Below are positions 1 to 6,373 of a DNA stretch of 8,008 nt, piece after piece. This stretch comes from Syntrophomonas sp. UBA4911 (GTDB lineage: Bacteria > Bacillota > Syntrophomonadia > Syntrophomonadales > Syntrophomonadaceae), in NCBI GenBank assembly GCA_002398105.1, contig DHCD01000107.1:1-8008 (forward strand). Direction: 5' to 3'. A model generated the notes under the pieces. That model did no database searches. It was given only the letters and a program-made list of their open reading frames with translations, and was not told the origin of the DNA. Every line of letters starts with the position of its first letter. Within the stretch, counting starts at the first letter, position 1. The position numbers were made by a program, and so were the translations under genes.

Positions 1-1431
1 ACTTGCCCACCAGCCGAACAGATTGATGAACAGCCAGGCGGTCGCATAAGGCAGCGTCCTTTTCTGGTCAACCATATTCCTGGAGGATGTACGGGCCGTA
101 ACGTAGACAACATTCTGAAAATCAAGCATAAATATATTGCCGGAAATGTAAGTTATCAAAATAATGAGGATACCGTTCATTCCCGCCGCACTGGCCAGGC
201 CGCTTAAAATAGCATAGATTACAATGGCAATGGTGAACTGCGACAAGATGAAAAAGCGTAAAATATAGGTAGTGATGCAGATAGCCAGAATAAGAAGATA
301 CGGAGTGTCAAACAGGGGCGAAAGTATGGGATCAAGGATTCCCTGCAGCCAGACATTGATTTTCAGTGTACCGATCAGGGCGGCCACCGAGAAAATCAAC
401 AGCATGTAAATTAAATCCCCCCAGGGAATGGTTGAAACCACATCTTCCTTTTTGAACAGCCCCACCAGGGCATAAAGAATAAGACCGCCCAGAGCTATTA
501 TGGCAGCGTCATATCCATGCCAGGACTGGGTCATCCACCCTAACAAGACCAAAGCTAAAACGATGCCGGCCAATTTTTCATTGCTGCTCATGGGTCCCAG
601 TTCTTTTAAGGTATTTTTGGTGAAATTGGGGGTCAGCTTCAATTCCTGCTCGGGCTTATAGACGATCATAATGAAAATATAGGAGAGCACAGCCATGACG
701 ATCAGCCAGGGGGCGCAAGTGGCCAGCCAGCTTCCCCAATGAAAAAAGGCCTGTTCTTCCGGCGGTATCAGCCCCAGCATCATAAAGACGGCGAATGAAC
801 CGCTGTAAAATGCATAACCCAACAGACCTGCCGAGCACCACTGAGCCATAAAGAGCCCGGCCGCGCCTTTACTGCCTTTTTCATAACCCATCTGATCTGA
901 TACGGAGGCAGTAAAGGGAGCAAAAATCGACATTTTAGCCAGCGTGGAAGGAATAAGGGGACTGATAACGATGCCGGATACAAACAAAGCCGATATCTGG
1001 CCCCGAAAAGATTCCGGGAATAAACTCAAAAGCGCCAGAGCGATTCTTTTCAAAAGCCCGGTTCTGCCAATAACTGCCGCGATGCCAAAGGCGGCTATAA
1101 TCAGCCATATGGATGTTCCCGCAAAGGGGGAAAAAACGGTGGCGAAAGGACCCACCTTAAAAACCACCAATAAGATAAGGGCGATAAGAGCTGCCAGCCA
1201 CTCCGGCAGCGCTCTCAGAACCATAACCAGCATAGCGGCTATAAAAATACCCATGAAATACATGGCTTCTTTGCTCAGTTCCGGGGGAGGGGTGATATTG
1301 CATATATATATACCAATGGCAATACAGACAATGATTTTGATTATGGATTGCTTGGAAATATCAATCCAGGGTTTTTTTTCAGGGGAGACGGTATTCGGCG
1401 CTTTTTCAGCGGAGACGTCACTTTGCGTCAT
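1..1431 (-). CDS. DASS/SLC13-family anion transporter (partial, C-terminus off the left edge)
   Basis: This is an open frame of 477 codons from the ATG at 1431 to the window edge, with no stop inside the window. The protein is strongly hydrophobic, with a short polar N-terminal tail (residues 1-27) and about ten membrane segments. Two halves resemble the divalent anion:sodium symporter (DASS, SLC13/CitT) repeat. The first half has a re-entrant region near residues 95-115 and an ISPLIPSTLAK stretch at 156-166, where family members carry an SNT motif. The second half has PWGDLIYMLLIFSVAALIG at about 336-354 and SGNIFMLDFQN at about 430-440. Family members move di- and tricarboxylates or sulfate, either with sodium or by exchange, across the cytoplasmic membrane. 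The usual length is about 450-500 residues, so only a short tail should be missing. An AAAGGTGGT ribosome site lies about 10 nt before the ATG. It follows the dehydrogenase gene by 121 nt with no terminator or promoter that I can see, so co-transcription is likely. The substrate is unknown. Confidence 0.85.
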   Translation of the reverse strand, partial: MTQSDVSAEKAPNTVSPEKKPWIDISKQSIIKIIVCIAIGIYICNITPPPELSKEAMYFMGIFIAAMLVMVLRALPEWLAALIALILLVVFKVGPFATVFSPFAGTSIWLIIAAFGIAAVIGRTGLLKRIALALLSLFPESFRGQISALFVSGIVISPLIPSTLAKMSIFAPFTASVSDQMGYEKGSKGAAGLFMAQWCSAGLLGYAFYSGSFAVFMMLGLIPPEEQAFFHWGSWLATCAPWLIVMAVLSYIFIMIVYKPEQELKLTPNFTKNTLKELGPMSSNEKLAGIVLALVLLGWMTQSWHGYDAAIIALGGLILYALVGLFKKEDVVSTIPWGDLIYMLLIFSVAALIGTLKINVWLQGILDPILSPLFDTPYLLILAICITTYILRFFILSQFTIAIVIYAILSGLASAAGMNGILIILITYISGNIFMLDFQNVVYVTARTSSRNMVDQKRTLPYATAWLFINLFGWWAS

Positions 1432-1552
1432 ATAAAAACTACCACCTTTCCTTTAATCGACATTAAATTTTAGATGATGACAGCGTAAAAATTAATCCGC
1501 AGCTTATTCCATATCCCTTAATAAAATGAATCCGGGAAAATCCCCAAATGTT
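1432..1552 (-). other. Intergenic gap between dehydrogenase and DASS transporter
   Basis: This is a 121-nt spacer. On the minus strand it is AT-rich and ends in the ribosome site of the transporter gene (GGTGG at 1442-1446). The only fold I see is a weak 3-bp GGG/CCC hairpin near 1531-1545 with no T-run, so it is unlikely to be a terminator. There is no GG-N10-GC promoter and no copy of the GTGTCC activator element. It reads as an internal operon spacer. Confidence 0.5.
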
Positions 1553-2665
1553 CTAACGTCCGGTGAAATCAACGACAGGCTTAATTCCTTTTCCCTTTCT
1601 CATATACTCAATCGCCTCATTGGCCTGATTCAAACTGAATTTAGCAGTGATCATATCGGCAAACGGATATTTATGCCGGTTGTTTTTCACAAATTGCAGT
1701 CCTTTGTACCAGTGGGAAATATTGGCCGACATGCTGGCATAAACGGTCATATTCTTCTGCAGGATAGCAGACGGCGCAAAGGTCGTTTGATCTTTGCCGG
1801 TCACTCCCAGGAGCAGATATCTTCCTCCCTTTTGGATCATGTCTATTCCCTCATTAAATGCTGCTGCTACTCCGGCACATTCAATGACCACTTCGGGTCC
1901 TCTCCCATTGGTCAGTTCAAGTATTTTCGCTTTTCTCGCGGCCGGGTCTTTATATTCATTCATATCTATGACATGATCTGCTCCCCACTTTTTGGCCAAT
2001 TCCAGCCTTTGCTTTACGGAATCAACAACAATTACTTTCGCCGCATCGCTTTCGCTGGCTACCACGGTGGCATAAAGACCCACCGGCCCCGCGCCCTGGA
2101 TGACAACATTCTCCTGAAAACGGATCCCGCCCAGCTTTTCGTAGCCGCTCAGAAAACTCCTGCCGGCGCAAGCGATTCCGATTGCTTCCTCATTCGTCAA
2201 CTCTTCGGGAACTTTTATTACTTTAGTGACCGGACGGAGGTATTGATATTCCGCATATCCGCCTGCCAGTTCTTCAGGATGACGGAATCCATAACTGGTT
2301 TTGTGGTCACACCGCACCGGATCGTTCTCAATTACACAAAAATAACATTCATAACAGCTTATCTGCGCCCACATGATCCGGTCCCCCACCTTAAGGGGTT
2401 CCCCGGCGGCATCTGTGGTACGGCCCTCACCCAGCGCTGCTATTTCTGCGATGCTCTCGTGTCCCATGATGAAGGGCGGCTTTGCGACTCCCAGTCCCAA
2501 GGTACCATCCGCCTGGTGCAAATCACTTCCGCAGATACCGGTCATCAACAGCTTTACCAAAACAGCGCCCGGTTCTATTTCCGGAACAGCAACCTCACGT
2601 ACCACTATAGGCTTAGCCCATTCGTCCAGAACTGCTGCTTTACATGTTTTCGGAATCTCCGTCAT
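1553..2665 (-). CDS. Zinc-dependent alcohol dehydrogenase, MDR superfamily (370 aa)
   Basis: This is a cytoplasmic NAD(P)-dependent medium-chain dehydrogenase that should interconvert an alcohol, probably secondary or cyclic, with its ketone or aldehyde. Catalytic-zinc ligands are visible: C45 in GICGSDLH, H69-E70 in MGHES, and C166 in AIGIACAGRS. The structural-zinc loop has four cysteines, C104, C107, C110 and C119. Its last spacing is 8 residues rather than the common 7. The Rossmann fold has GAGPVG at 191-196. An aspartate at 215, at the end of the second beta strand (VIVVD), usually means NAD(H) rather than NADP(H). The length is normal for the family and the frame is intact. AGGGGG at 2674-2679 is 8 nt upstream of the ATG. 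The sigma-54 promoter at 2967-2986 lies about 300 nt upstream, and the DASS transporter gene follows. The family is certain. The substrate is not: threonine, sorbitol and 5-exo-alcohol dehydrogenases all share this architecture. Confidence 0.93.
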   Translation of the reverse strand: MTEIPKTCKAAVLDEWAKPIVVREVAVPEIEPGAVLVKLLMTGICGSDLHQADGTLGLGVAKPPFIMGHESIAEIAALGEGRTTDAAGEPLKVGDRIMWAQISCYECYFCVIENDPVRCDHKTSYGFRHPEELAGGYAEYQYLRPVTKVIKVPEELTNEEAIGIACAGRSFLSGYEKLGGIRFQENVVIQGAGPVGLYATVVASESDAAKVIVVDSVKQRLELAKKWGADHVIDMNEYKDPAARKAKILELTNGRGPEVVIECAGVAAAFNEGIDMIQKGGRYLLLGVTGKDQTTFAPSAILQKNMTVYASMSANISHWYKGLQFVKNNRHKYPFADMITAKFSLNQANEAIEYMRKGKGIKPVVDFTGR

Positions 2666-2686
2666 TCTTATTTCCCCCTATTCCAA

Positions 2687-2920
2687 TTAATAACTCTTCA
2701 CATTTTTTCGCGGTCTCTGGGGTGGTTTCCAGTCAGGATATCCCACCGGCAGCGCAGTTACAAATTTATACAGTCCGGTAGTTTGAAAATCTCCTGAAGT
2801 TTTAATCCCTCAATCATAGCTGTATACTTTGCTGTAGTTTATCACCACGGCTGCTGTCTGCTGCGGAGGAAGAACAAAAACTTCGTTCACTCTTCAAGCC
2901 GGCTCTATAACATATGGCAT
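2687..2920 (-). pseudogene. Gene relic: ferredoxin-like start and nitroreductase-like end, two in-frame TGA codons
   Basis: Reading minus-strand from the ATG at 2920 to the TAA at 2687-2689 gives one continuous frame of 78 codons, broken by TGA at codon 9 and TGA at codon 37 (2810-2812). The start, MPYVIEPA, resembles the first residues of bacterial 2[4Fe-4S] ferredoxins, and the TGA falls where the first cysteine would be expected. The end, ALPVGYPDWKPPQRPRK, resembles the GYP...PRPRK tail of nitroreductase-family flavoproteins. A GGGGAGG ribosome site lies just upstream (2921-2929). One reading is a ferredoxin-nitroreductase fusion gene that lost its middle and cysteine motifs. The similarity is from memory of family signatures, not from a search. 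Alternatives are a selenocysteine-containing small protein, a leader peptide, or chance. The TAA is 21 nt before the dehydrogenase ATG, so the relic is part of its leader. Confidence 0.38.
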
Positions 2921-2986
2921 CGCCTCCCCTCAGATTTTTAGTAAGGTTCCCGGTTGCCTTCATAATTTTATAGCAATTATTGTGCC
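2917..2986 (-). repeat. Copy A of duplicated promoter-to-ribosome-site block
   Basis: This segment aligns along its length, with small gaps, to 6970-7044. The first 20 bases, which hold the sigma-54 promoter, are identical. The downstream part keeps CCGG-AACC, ACTAAA and a GGAGGCGAT ribosome-site motif. In this copy the motif (2921-2929) precedes only the relic frame starting at 2920. The pattern suggests duplication of a whole 5' regulatory region rather than convergence on a promoter consensus. Confidence 0.7.
2967..2986 (-). promoter_or_regulatory. Sigma-54 (-24/-12) promoter for the dehydrogenase-DASS operon
   Basis: On the minus strand this reads GGCACAATAATTGCTATAAA, preceded by T. It gives TGGCAC-N5-TTGCT, an essentially perfect match to the RpoN consensus with the invariant GG-N10-GC spacing (GG at 2985-2986, GC at 2973-2974). 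Transcription should begin near 2961, about 300 nt before the dehydrogenase ATG. The same 20 bases occur at 7025-7044. A 5-bp inverted repeat ATGCT/AGCAT sits directly upstream (2987-3001). Such promoters require an AAA+ enhancer-binding protein; a candidate binding element lies about 188 bp upstream. Confidence 0.88.
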
Positions 2987-3001
2987 ATGCTTTTATAGCA
3001 T

Positions 3002-3173
3002 CATAGCTTTCGCCCTTAAAAATAAACCCTCCCGCTATACCGCGTTACCGAATGAATATTGCCGCAACTTTTAAGAGGGGGAACATACGGATATTTATGC
3101 GATGGTTCCTCTATTATCCATCCCGGCTTCTTAAACCGGTTTCATTTAGCCCCGCGTCAGTTGTATTATATAT
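3002..3173. other. Promoter-to-enhancer spacer with no gene
   Basis: This AT-rich spacer lies between the sigma-54 promoter and its probable activator site. I see no credible coding frame on either strand and no strong hairpin. It does not obviously align with the matching spacer of the second module. A DNA-bending site (for example IHF/HU) would be expected functionally, but I cannot point to one with confidence. Confidence 0.4.
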
Positions 3174-3210
3174 CGGACACCATCTTGCAATTCGGACACA
3201 ATTCGGCAAA
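3174..3210 (-). promoter_or_regulatory. Probable enhancer (UAS) for a sigma-54 activator, copy A
   Basis: On the minus strand this contains two GTGTCCGA half-sites as direct repeats with a 19-bp period. On the plus strand they are CGGACAC at 3174 and 3193. A third weaker match, AATTCGGCA, follows at 3201. A closely matching element lies at 7187-7223, upstream of the second copy of the same promoter, with the same 19-bp period. The distance from the -24 element (about 188 bp) is typical of enhancer-binding-protein sites. The regulator is not in the window and I do not recognise the motif as that of a named activator. Confidence 0.65.
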
Positions 3211-3244
3211 TTCCATTTAGTCTTAATTCAACCGGAGATTACCT

Positions 3245-3277
3245 ATAAAAAAGTGCTCAAGAGATATTCCTGAGCAC
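3245..3277 (-). terminator. Intrinsic terminator of the TRAP operon
   Basis: A perfect 7-bp stem GTGCTCA/TGAGCAC (3253-3259 with 3271-3277) encloses an 11-nt loop. On the minus strand it is followed directly by a run of six T (complement of 3247-3252). Its position about 30 nt past the dctM stop fits termination of the TRAP transcript. A-rich and T-rich flanks on both sides could make it work in both directions. Confidence 0.82.
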
Positions 3278-3287
3278 CTTTTATAGT

Positions 3288-3307
3288 CTCCGGCTCAGCA
3301 GCCGGAG
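3288..3307 (-). terminator. GC-rich hairpin directly after dctM stop
   Basis: A perfect 8-bp stem CTCCGGCT/AGCCGGAG with a 4-nt loop ends one base after the dctM stop codon (3309-3311). It has no T-run of its own and is followed by the T-tailed hairpin at 3245-3277. The two form a tandem 3' structure; this one more likely protects the mRNA end or pauses polymerase. Confidence 0.6.
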
Positions 3308-3308
3308 A

Positions 3309-4607
3309 TCATTTCATCAGTGAAGGCAGCCACAAGCAAATCTGGGGGAAAGCCAGCAGCAGAAATACCACCGCCAGCTCTGCCAGAGCAAAGGGTATGA
3401 CACCTTTGAATATTTGCACGATATCAATGTCCTGAGCCACAGATTTCAGGGCATAAGCGACTATGCCAAAGGGCGGAGTCAGCATGCCGATTTCTACCAT
3501 AGCCATTACGACGACGCCGAACCAGATGCCATTGAAACCCAGACCTACTATGATGGGATAATAGATCGGTATGGTGATCAGCATCATCGTCACACTTTCC
3601 AGGAACATGCCCAAAACAACATAGGAAAGAAGTATGGCTATCACGATTAAAACGGGAGCAACATTCAGGCCGGAAACGCTGGATTGAATGGCCTGAGGAA
3701 GCCCGGCCAGCACCAGGAAATTGGAAAATACATAGGCCGCCAGCATCAGAAAGAGGATGGCCACATTGACTTCGGCGCTTTCGATACAGGCGTTTTTAAA
3801 TCTCTCCCAGAGTCCTTCCCGGCCCTTTAAAATGAGCAGTATCAGAGCGATCAGAGCGCCCCAGGCGGCTGACTGGGTGGGCGTAAAAGCACCGGTGAAA
3901 AGGCCGATGAAAATAGTGGCGAATATAATGATGATTCCCAATGCATTAGGCAAGGAGCGGAATTTTTCTTTCCAGGAAAAATGCTGTTCAATTAATGGCG
4001 CTTTGTCGGGAAAGAGTAAAGCCGTTGCCACAATGATGATGATAAAACCCAGGAGAATGATGAGGGCTGGTACAAACCCTGCCACCAGCAGCTGGGAGAT
4101 GGATTCCCCGCTGACCAGCCCGTAGAGCACCATGGCGCCGCTGGGTGGAATCATGGTGGCCAGGAGGCCTCCCGCTCCGCATACCCCGGAAGCCAGGCTG
4201 TCGGCATACTTGCTTTCCTGCATTTCTTTTATGGATAATTTCCCCATAGTCATGGCAGAGGCCACACTGGAACCGGAGCAGCAGCAAAAGGCGGCCGACG
4301 CAGCGATAGTGGCTACGCCCAGACCTCCGGGAAGCCTGCCCAGCCAGACGCGGGCGGTCTTGTAAGCATCAGTGGCAACCCCTGACGACAGAGCAAATGC
4401 TCCTATCATCATGAACAGCGGCAGGGCGGCCAGGTCGCTGCCTATCAGCGATCCCAGCGGCGTGTAGTGTATCGCCGACGATGCCGTACTGAAGCTGGTG
4501 AGGTACCATATTCCGCCAAAACCGACGACAAAAAGCGATAAGGCTATGGGTATTCCCAGTAAAATAAGAGCTATGACTATAATTAGTCCGATGACTGCTG
4601 TGCCCAT
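3309..4607 (-). CDS. dctM: TRAP transporter large permease subunit, DctM family (432 aa)
   Basis: This is the large membrane subunit of a tripartite ATP-independent periplasmic-type transporter. It carries the ion-coupled translocation pathway for substrate delivered by the binding protein. About a dozen hydrophobic segments span the full length. Family signatures are visible: SGSSVASAMTMG at 111-122, the IPPSGAMVLYGL loop at 153-164 followed by SISQLLVAGFVPA, and MLTPPFGIVAYALKS in the C-terminal half. An unusual CCC run (108-110) precedes the GSS motif. Its length is normal and the frame is intact. GGAGG at 4618-4622 lies 10 nt before the ATG, which is 20 nt after the dctQ stop, so translation is probably coupled. 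It is the last gene of the operon, ended by the hairpins at 3245-3307. Confidence 0.95.
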   Translation of the reverse strand: MGTAVIGLIIVIALILLGIPIALSLFVVGFGGIWYLTSFSTASSAIHYTPLGSLIGSDLAALPLFMMIGAFALSSGVATDAYKTARVWLGRLPGGLGVATIAASAAFCCCSGSSVASAMTMGKLSIKEMQESKYADSLASGVCGAGGLLATMIPPSGAMVLYGLVSGESISQLLVAGFVPALIILLGFIIIIVATALLFPDKAPLIEQHFSWKEKFRSLPNALGIIIIFATIFIGLFTGAFTPTQSAAWGALIALILLILKGREGLWERFKNACIESAEVNVAILFLMLAAYVFSNFLVLAGLPQAIQSSVSGLNVAPVLIVIAILLSYVVLGMFLESVTMMLITIPIYYPIIVGLGFNGIWFGVVVMAMVEIGMLTPPFGIVAYALKSVAQDIDIVQIFKGVIPFALAELAVVFLLLAFPQICLWLPSLMK

Positions 4608-4627
4608 ACTGCTTTAACCTCCATTTC

Positions 4628-5155
4628 TCATGATATTGCCTCATCCGTTATCTCCGCCGAAGGACGAATCCATTTACGGATCTCCGCAATCAGGTCAATG
4701 ATCAGCTGAATGGTTAACAGCAACATGCCAAAGGCAAAGGCAGCCTTCAAGGGCCACAGGGGAAAATGGACAGCGCCCTGGATAATTTCATGGGCGGCAA
4801 TGGCCTCGAATAACTTGCCCCAGCAAATATAGGTCAACCAGCCAAAAAACATAACACCCACGACTGTAGGTACAAAACTGCGAACATAACTCAGCCATTT
4901 CCATTTATATCTGCCCAGGATATCAACCTTAACGTGTTTTTTGTCATACTGCACCATTGCCAGTCCCAAGAACAGGTTAATCCCCACCAGCAGTCCGTTT
5001 GACTCGAATACCCCGTACACCGGAACCTCAAACCAGCGCAGTAATGTGTCGGCTACATTCAGCAGCATAATAATCACTATGGCTATGGTGGATATAATGG
5101 CACACACTTTGATAAGCTTATCAAAAGCGTTTTTGGCCGCACGGATTGTCTCCAC
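4628..5155 (-). CDS. dctQ: TRAP transporter small permease subunit, DctQ family
   Basis: This is the small membrane subunit of the TRAP system. Four hydrophobic segments are visible, roughly at residues 15-34, 53-69, 92-113 and 131-158. The loop VQYDKKHVKVDILGRY after the second segment is typical of DctQ, where an H-x-x-VD motif follows the second helix. I chose GTG at 5155 (175 aa). The longer frame from GTG at 5161 would abut the AGGAGGT site at 5162-5168 with no spacing, while 5155 leaves about 7 nt. The ATG at 5157 is out of frame. It sits about 110 nt after dctP, with an intervening hairpin, and 20 nt before dctM. The subunit family is clear; the start is inferred. Confidence 0.9.
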   Translation of the reverse strand: METIRAAKNAFDKLIKVCAIISTIAIVIIMLLNVADTLLRWFEVPVYGVFESNGLLVGINLFLGLAMVQYDKKHVKVDILGRYKWKWLSYVRSFVPTVVGVMFFGWLTYICWGKLFEAIAAHEIIQGAVHFPLWPLKAAFAFGMLLLTIQLIIDLIAEIRKWIRPSAEITDEAIS

Positions 5156-5161
5156 ATGCAC

Positions 5162-5170
5162 ACCTCCTCA
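5162..5170 (-). promoter_or_regulatory. Ribosome binding site deciding the dctQ start
   Basis: TGAGGAGGT on the minus strand is a near-perfect anti-16S match. It leaves about 7 nt to GTG at 5155 but none to GTG at 5161, so it favours the shorter protein beginning VETIRAAK. Confidence 0.7.
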
Positions 5171-5217
5171 ATCAGGCTAACAACACATCTTTACCGCTCA
5201 CCTTGCGCATAAAGCAC

Positions 5218-5262
5218 GCTCCCGGTCTCCACAGGCAAAAGCGAGCGTATGAGACCGGGGGC
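5218..5262 (-). other. Strong hairpin between dctP and dctQ
   Basis: A perfect 9-bp stem CCCGGTCTC/GAGACCGGG (5221-5229 with 5251-5259) can be extended to 12 bp with one G-T pair. It begins one base past the dctP stop codon. No T-run follows on the minus strand, so it is not a standard terminator. In binding-protein operons such structures usually protect the upstream message, giving more binding protein than permease. Confidence 0.7.
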
Positions 5263-5263
5263 T

Positions 5264-6373
5264 TTACCGCTTCTGTTCCAGGAACTGTTCCAGCACTGTT
5301 TTATGAGGATGCTGGGCCTCATAATCCTTCATGATCTGGAGCTCTTTCTGCAACAGTTCGCGTACATTCTTATGACCGGCGGCTTCGGCAGCCTTGAGGT
5401 TTTTTTCCCACAGGGACTCCGGATTTATCATCCGGTGCCATTTAGCAGCCTGTTCCGGCGTCAGCTGCACCAGAGTCCCGCCCTTGTCCTGTACTATCTT
5501 GTAACCGGCCATAGCTTGTTCCTGGAAAGCTTGGTCACAGACTTGGGCCGGAATATCGGCGATCTCTTCTATCACTTTTTTGGCGCTGTCAGGCAAGCTG
5601 TTATATACGTCCTGGTTGAAGGCAATGCCTGTCCACATGGAATTACCGGTGTAACGGTAGTCGATAACATAATTGGTGACCTCGCCGAACTTGTTGCTGC
5701 TCAAAGCAAAAGGAGCTATGCCCGCTATCCCGTTTATGGTTCCCTTTTGCATGGCGACGAAGATATCCCCTGAAGGCATGGTGGTCGGAACTCCCCCCAG
5801 GTTCTCTACAAATACCGGCGTCTGGGCTCCGGTAGCGAATAAGTTCTGATTGGCCAGGGGTTTACCGGCATCGGGATCAACTTTGAAATTAGTGTACAGA
5901 TTGGCGCCATAGCCGTTGAACCAGGCTACGGGAACGACTTTCCATTTGGCCCATTCCTCTTTCAGCTCGGGAACGGTTTGCCAGAGTTCTTGCTGGGCCG
6001 CCCCGGCTCCGGAAAAGTCGCTGGAAAAGGAAGGAATAAGAGCAGTTGTCAGAGGGGTTTTAGTAGGATGGTTGGTAGCCGAGATGAAGGCGACATCGAC
6101 CAGACCGTCTCTAATGCCTTCCAGGTTGTGGTCGGCTTTAACAATGGTTCCGCTCCAGGTCATCTGATCCACGACCACCTGTCCGTTGGTGCGCTTTTCC
6201 AGTTCTGCCGCCCAGGCTTTCATCCCCTGGCTGTAAATCCCGGCTTCAGAAAGGCTGGAAGTCATTCTGAGCTTAATCACTTTACCCTGCTCCTCATCAT
6301 TCGAGTCGGTTCCGCACCCCGCACATGCCAATAACATGAACATCGCTATAAGCACTACCGTTATTTTCCGCAT
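5264..6373 (-). CDS. dctP: TRAP transporter substrate-binding lipoprotein, DctP family (369 aa)
   Basis: This is the extracytoplasmic solute receptor of the TRAP system, which captures ligand and presents it to DctQM. The N-terminus (MRKITVVLIAMFMLLACAGC) is a lipoprotein signal peptide. C17 (LLAC) and C20 (CAGC) are both possible lipid-attachment residues, as expected for a cell with no free periplasmic pool. The DctP fold is shown by KLRMTSSLSEAG (34-45), GIRDGLVDVAFIS (86-98) and MPSGDIFVAMQKGTINGIAG (199-218). The segment where most DctP proteins have GLKIR-x-P, with an arginine that holds the substrate carboxylate, reads NQNLFATGA (175-183), so A180 appears to replace that arginine. AGGAGG (6381-6386) lies 7 nt before the ATG. 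It is the first sure gene of the operon, about 650 nt downstream of a sigma-54 promoter. The family is certain; the ligand is unknown and may be atypical. Confidence 0.94.
   Translation of the reverse strand: MRKITVVLIAMFMLLACAGCGTDSNDEEQGKVIKLRMTSSLSEAGIYSQGMKAWAAELEKRTNGQVVVDQMTWSGTIVKADHNLEGIRDGLVDVAFISATNHPTKTPLTTALIPSFSSDFSGAGAAQQELWQTVPELKEEWAKWKVVPVAWFNGYGANLYTNFKVDPDAGKPLANQNLFATGAQTPVFVENLGGVPTTMPSGDIFVAMQKGTINGIAGIAPFALSSNKFGEVTNYVIDYRYTGNSMWTGIAFNQDVYNSLPDSAKKVIEEIADIPAQVCDQAFQEQAMAGYKIVQDKGGTLVQLTPEQAAKWHRMINPESLWEKNLKAAEAAGHKNVRELLQKELQIMKDYEAQHPHKTVLEQFLEQKR

Noticed and set aside
944..1435. Plus-strand open frame of 163 codons opposite the DASS gene
   Set aside because: It lies wholly opposite the N-terminal part of the membrane transporter. 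It is a shadow of the reverse frame.
1531..1545. Small hairpin after the dehydrogenase stop as a terminator
   Set aside because: It has only a 3-bp GC stem and no T-run on the minus strand.
1526..2797. Plus-strand open frame of 423 codons opposite the dehydrogenase
   Set aside because: It is antisense to a clear MDR dehydrogenase with intact zinc and Rossmann motifs. Its own translation has no recognisable domain.
3052..3273. Plus-strand 73-codon frame in the large intergenic region
   Set aside because: It runs through the activator element and into the terminator stem of the TRAP operon. No domain is recognisable.
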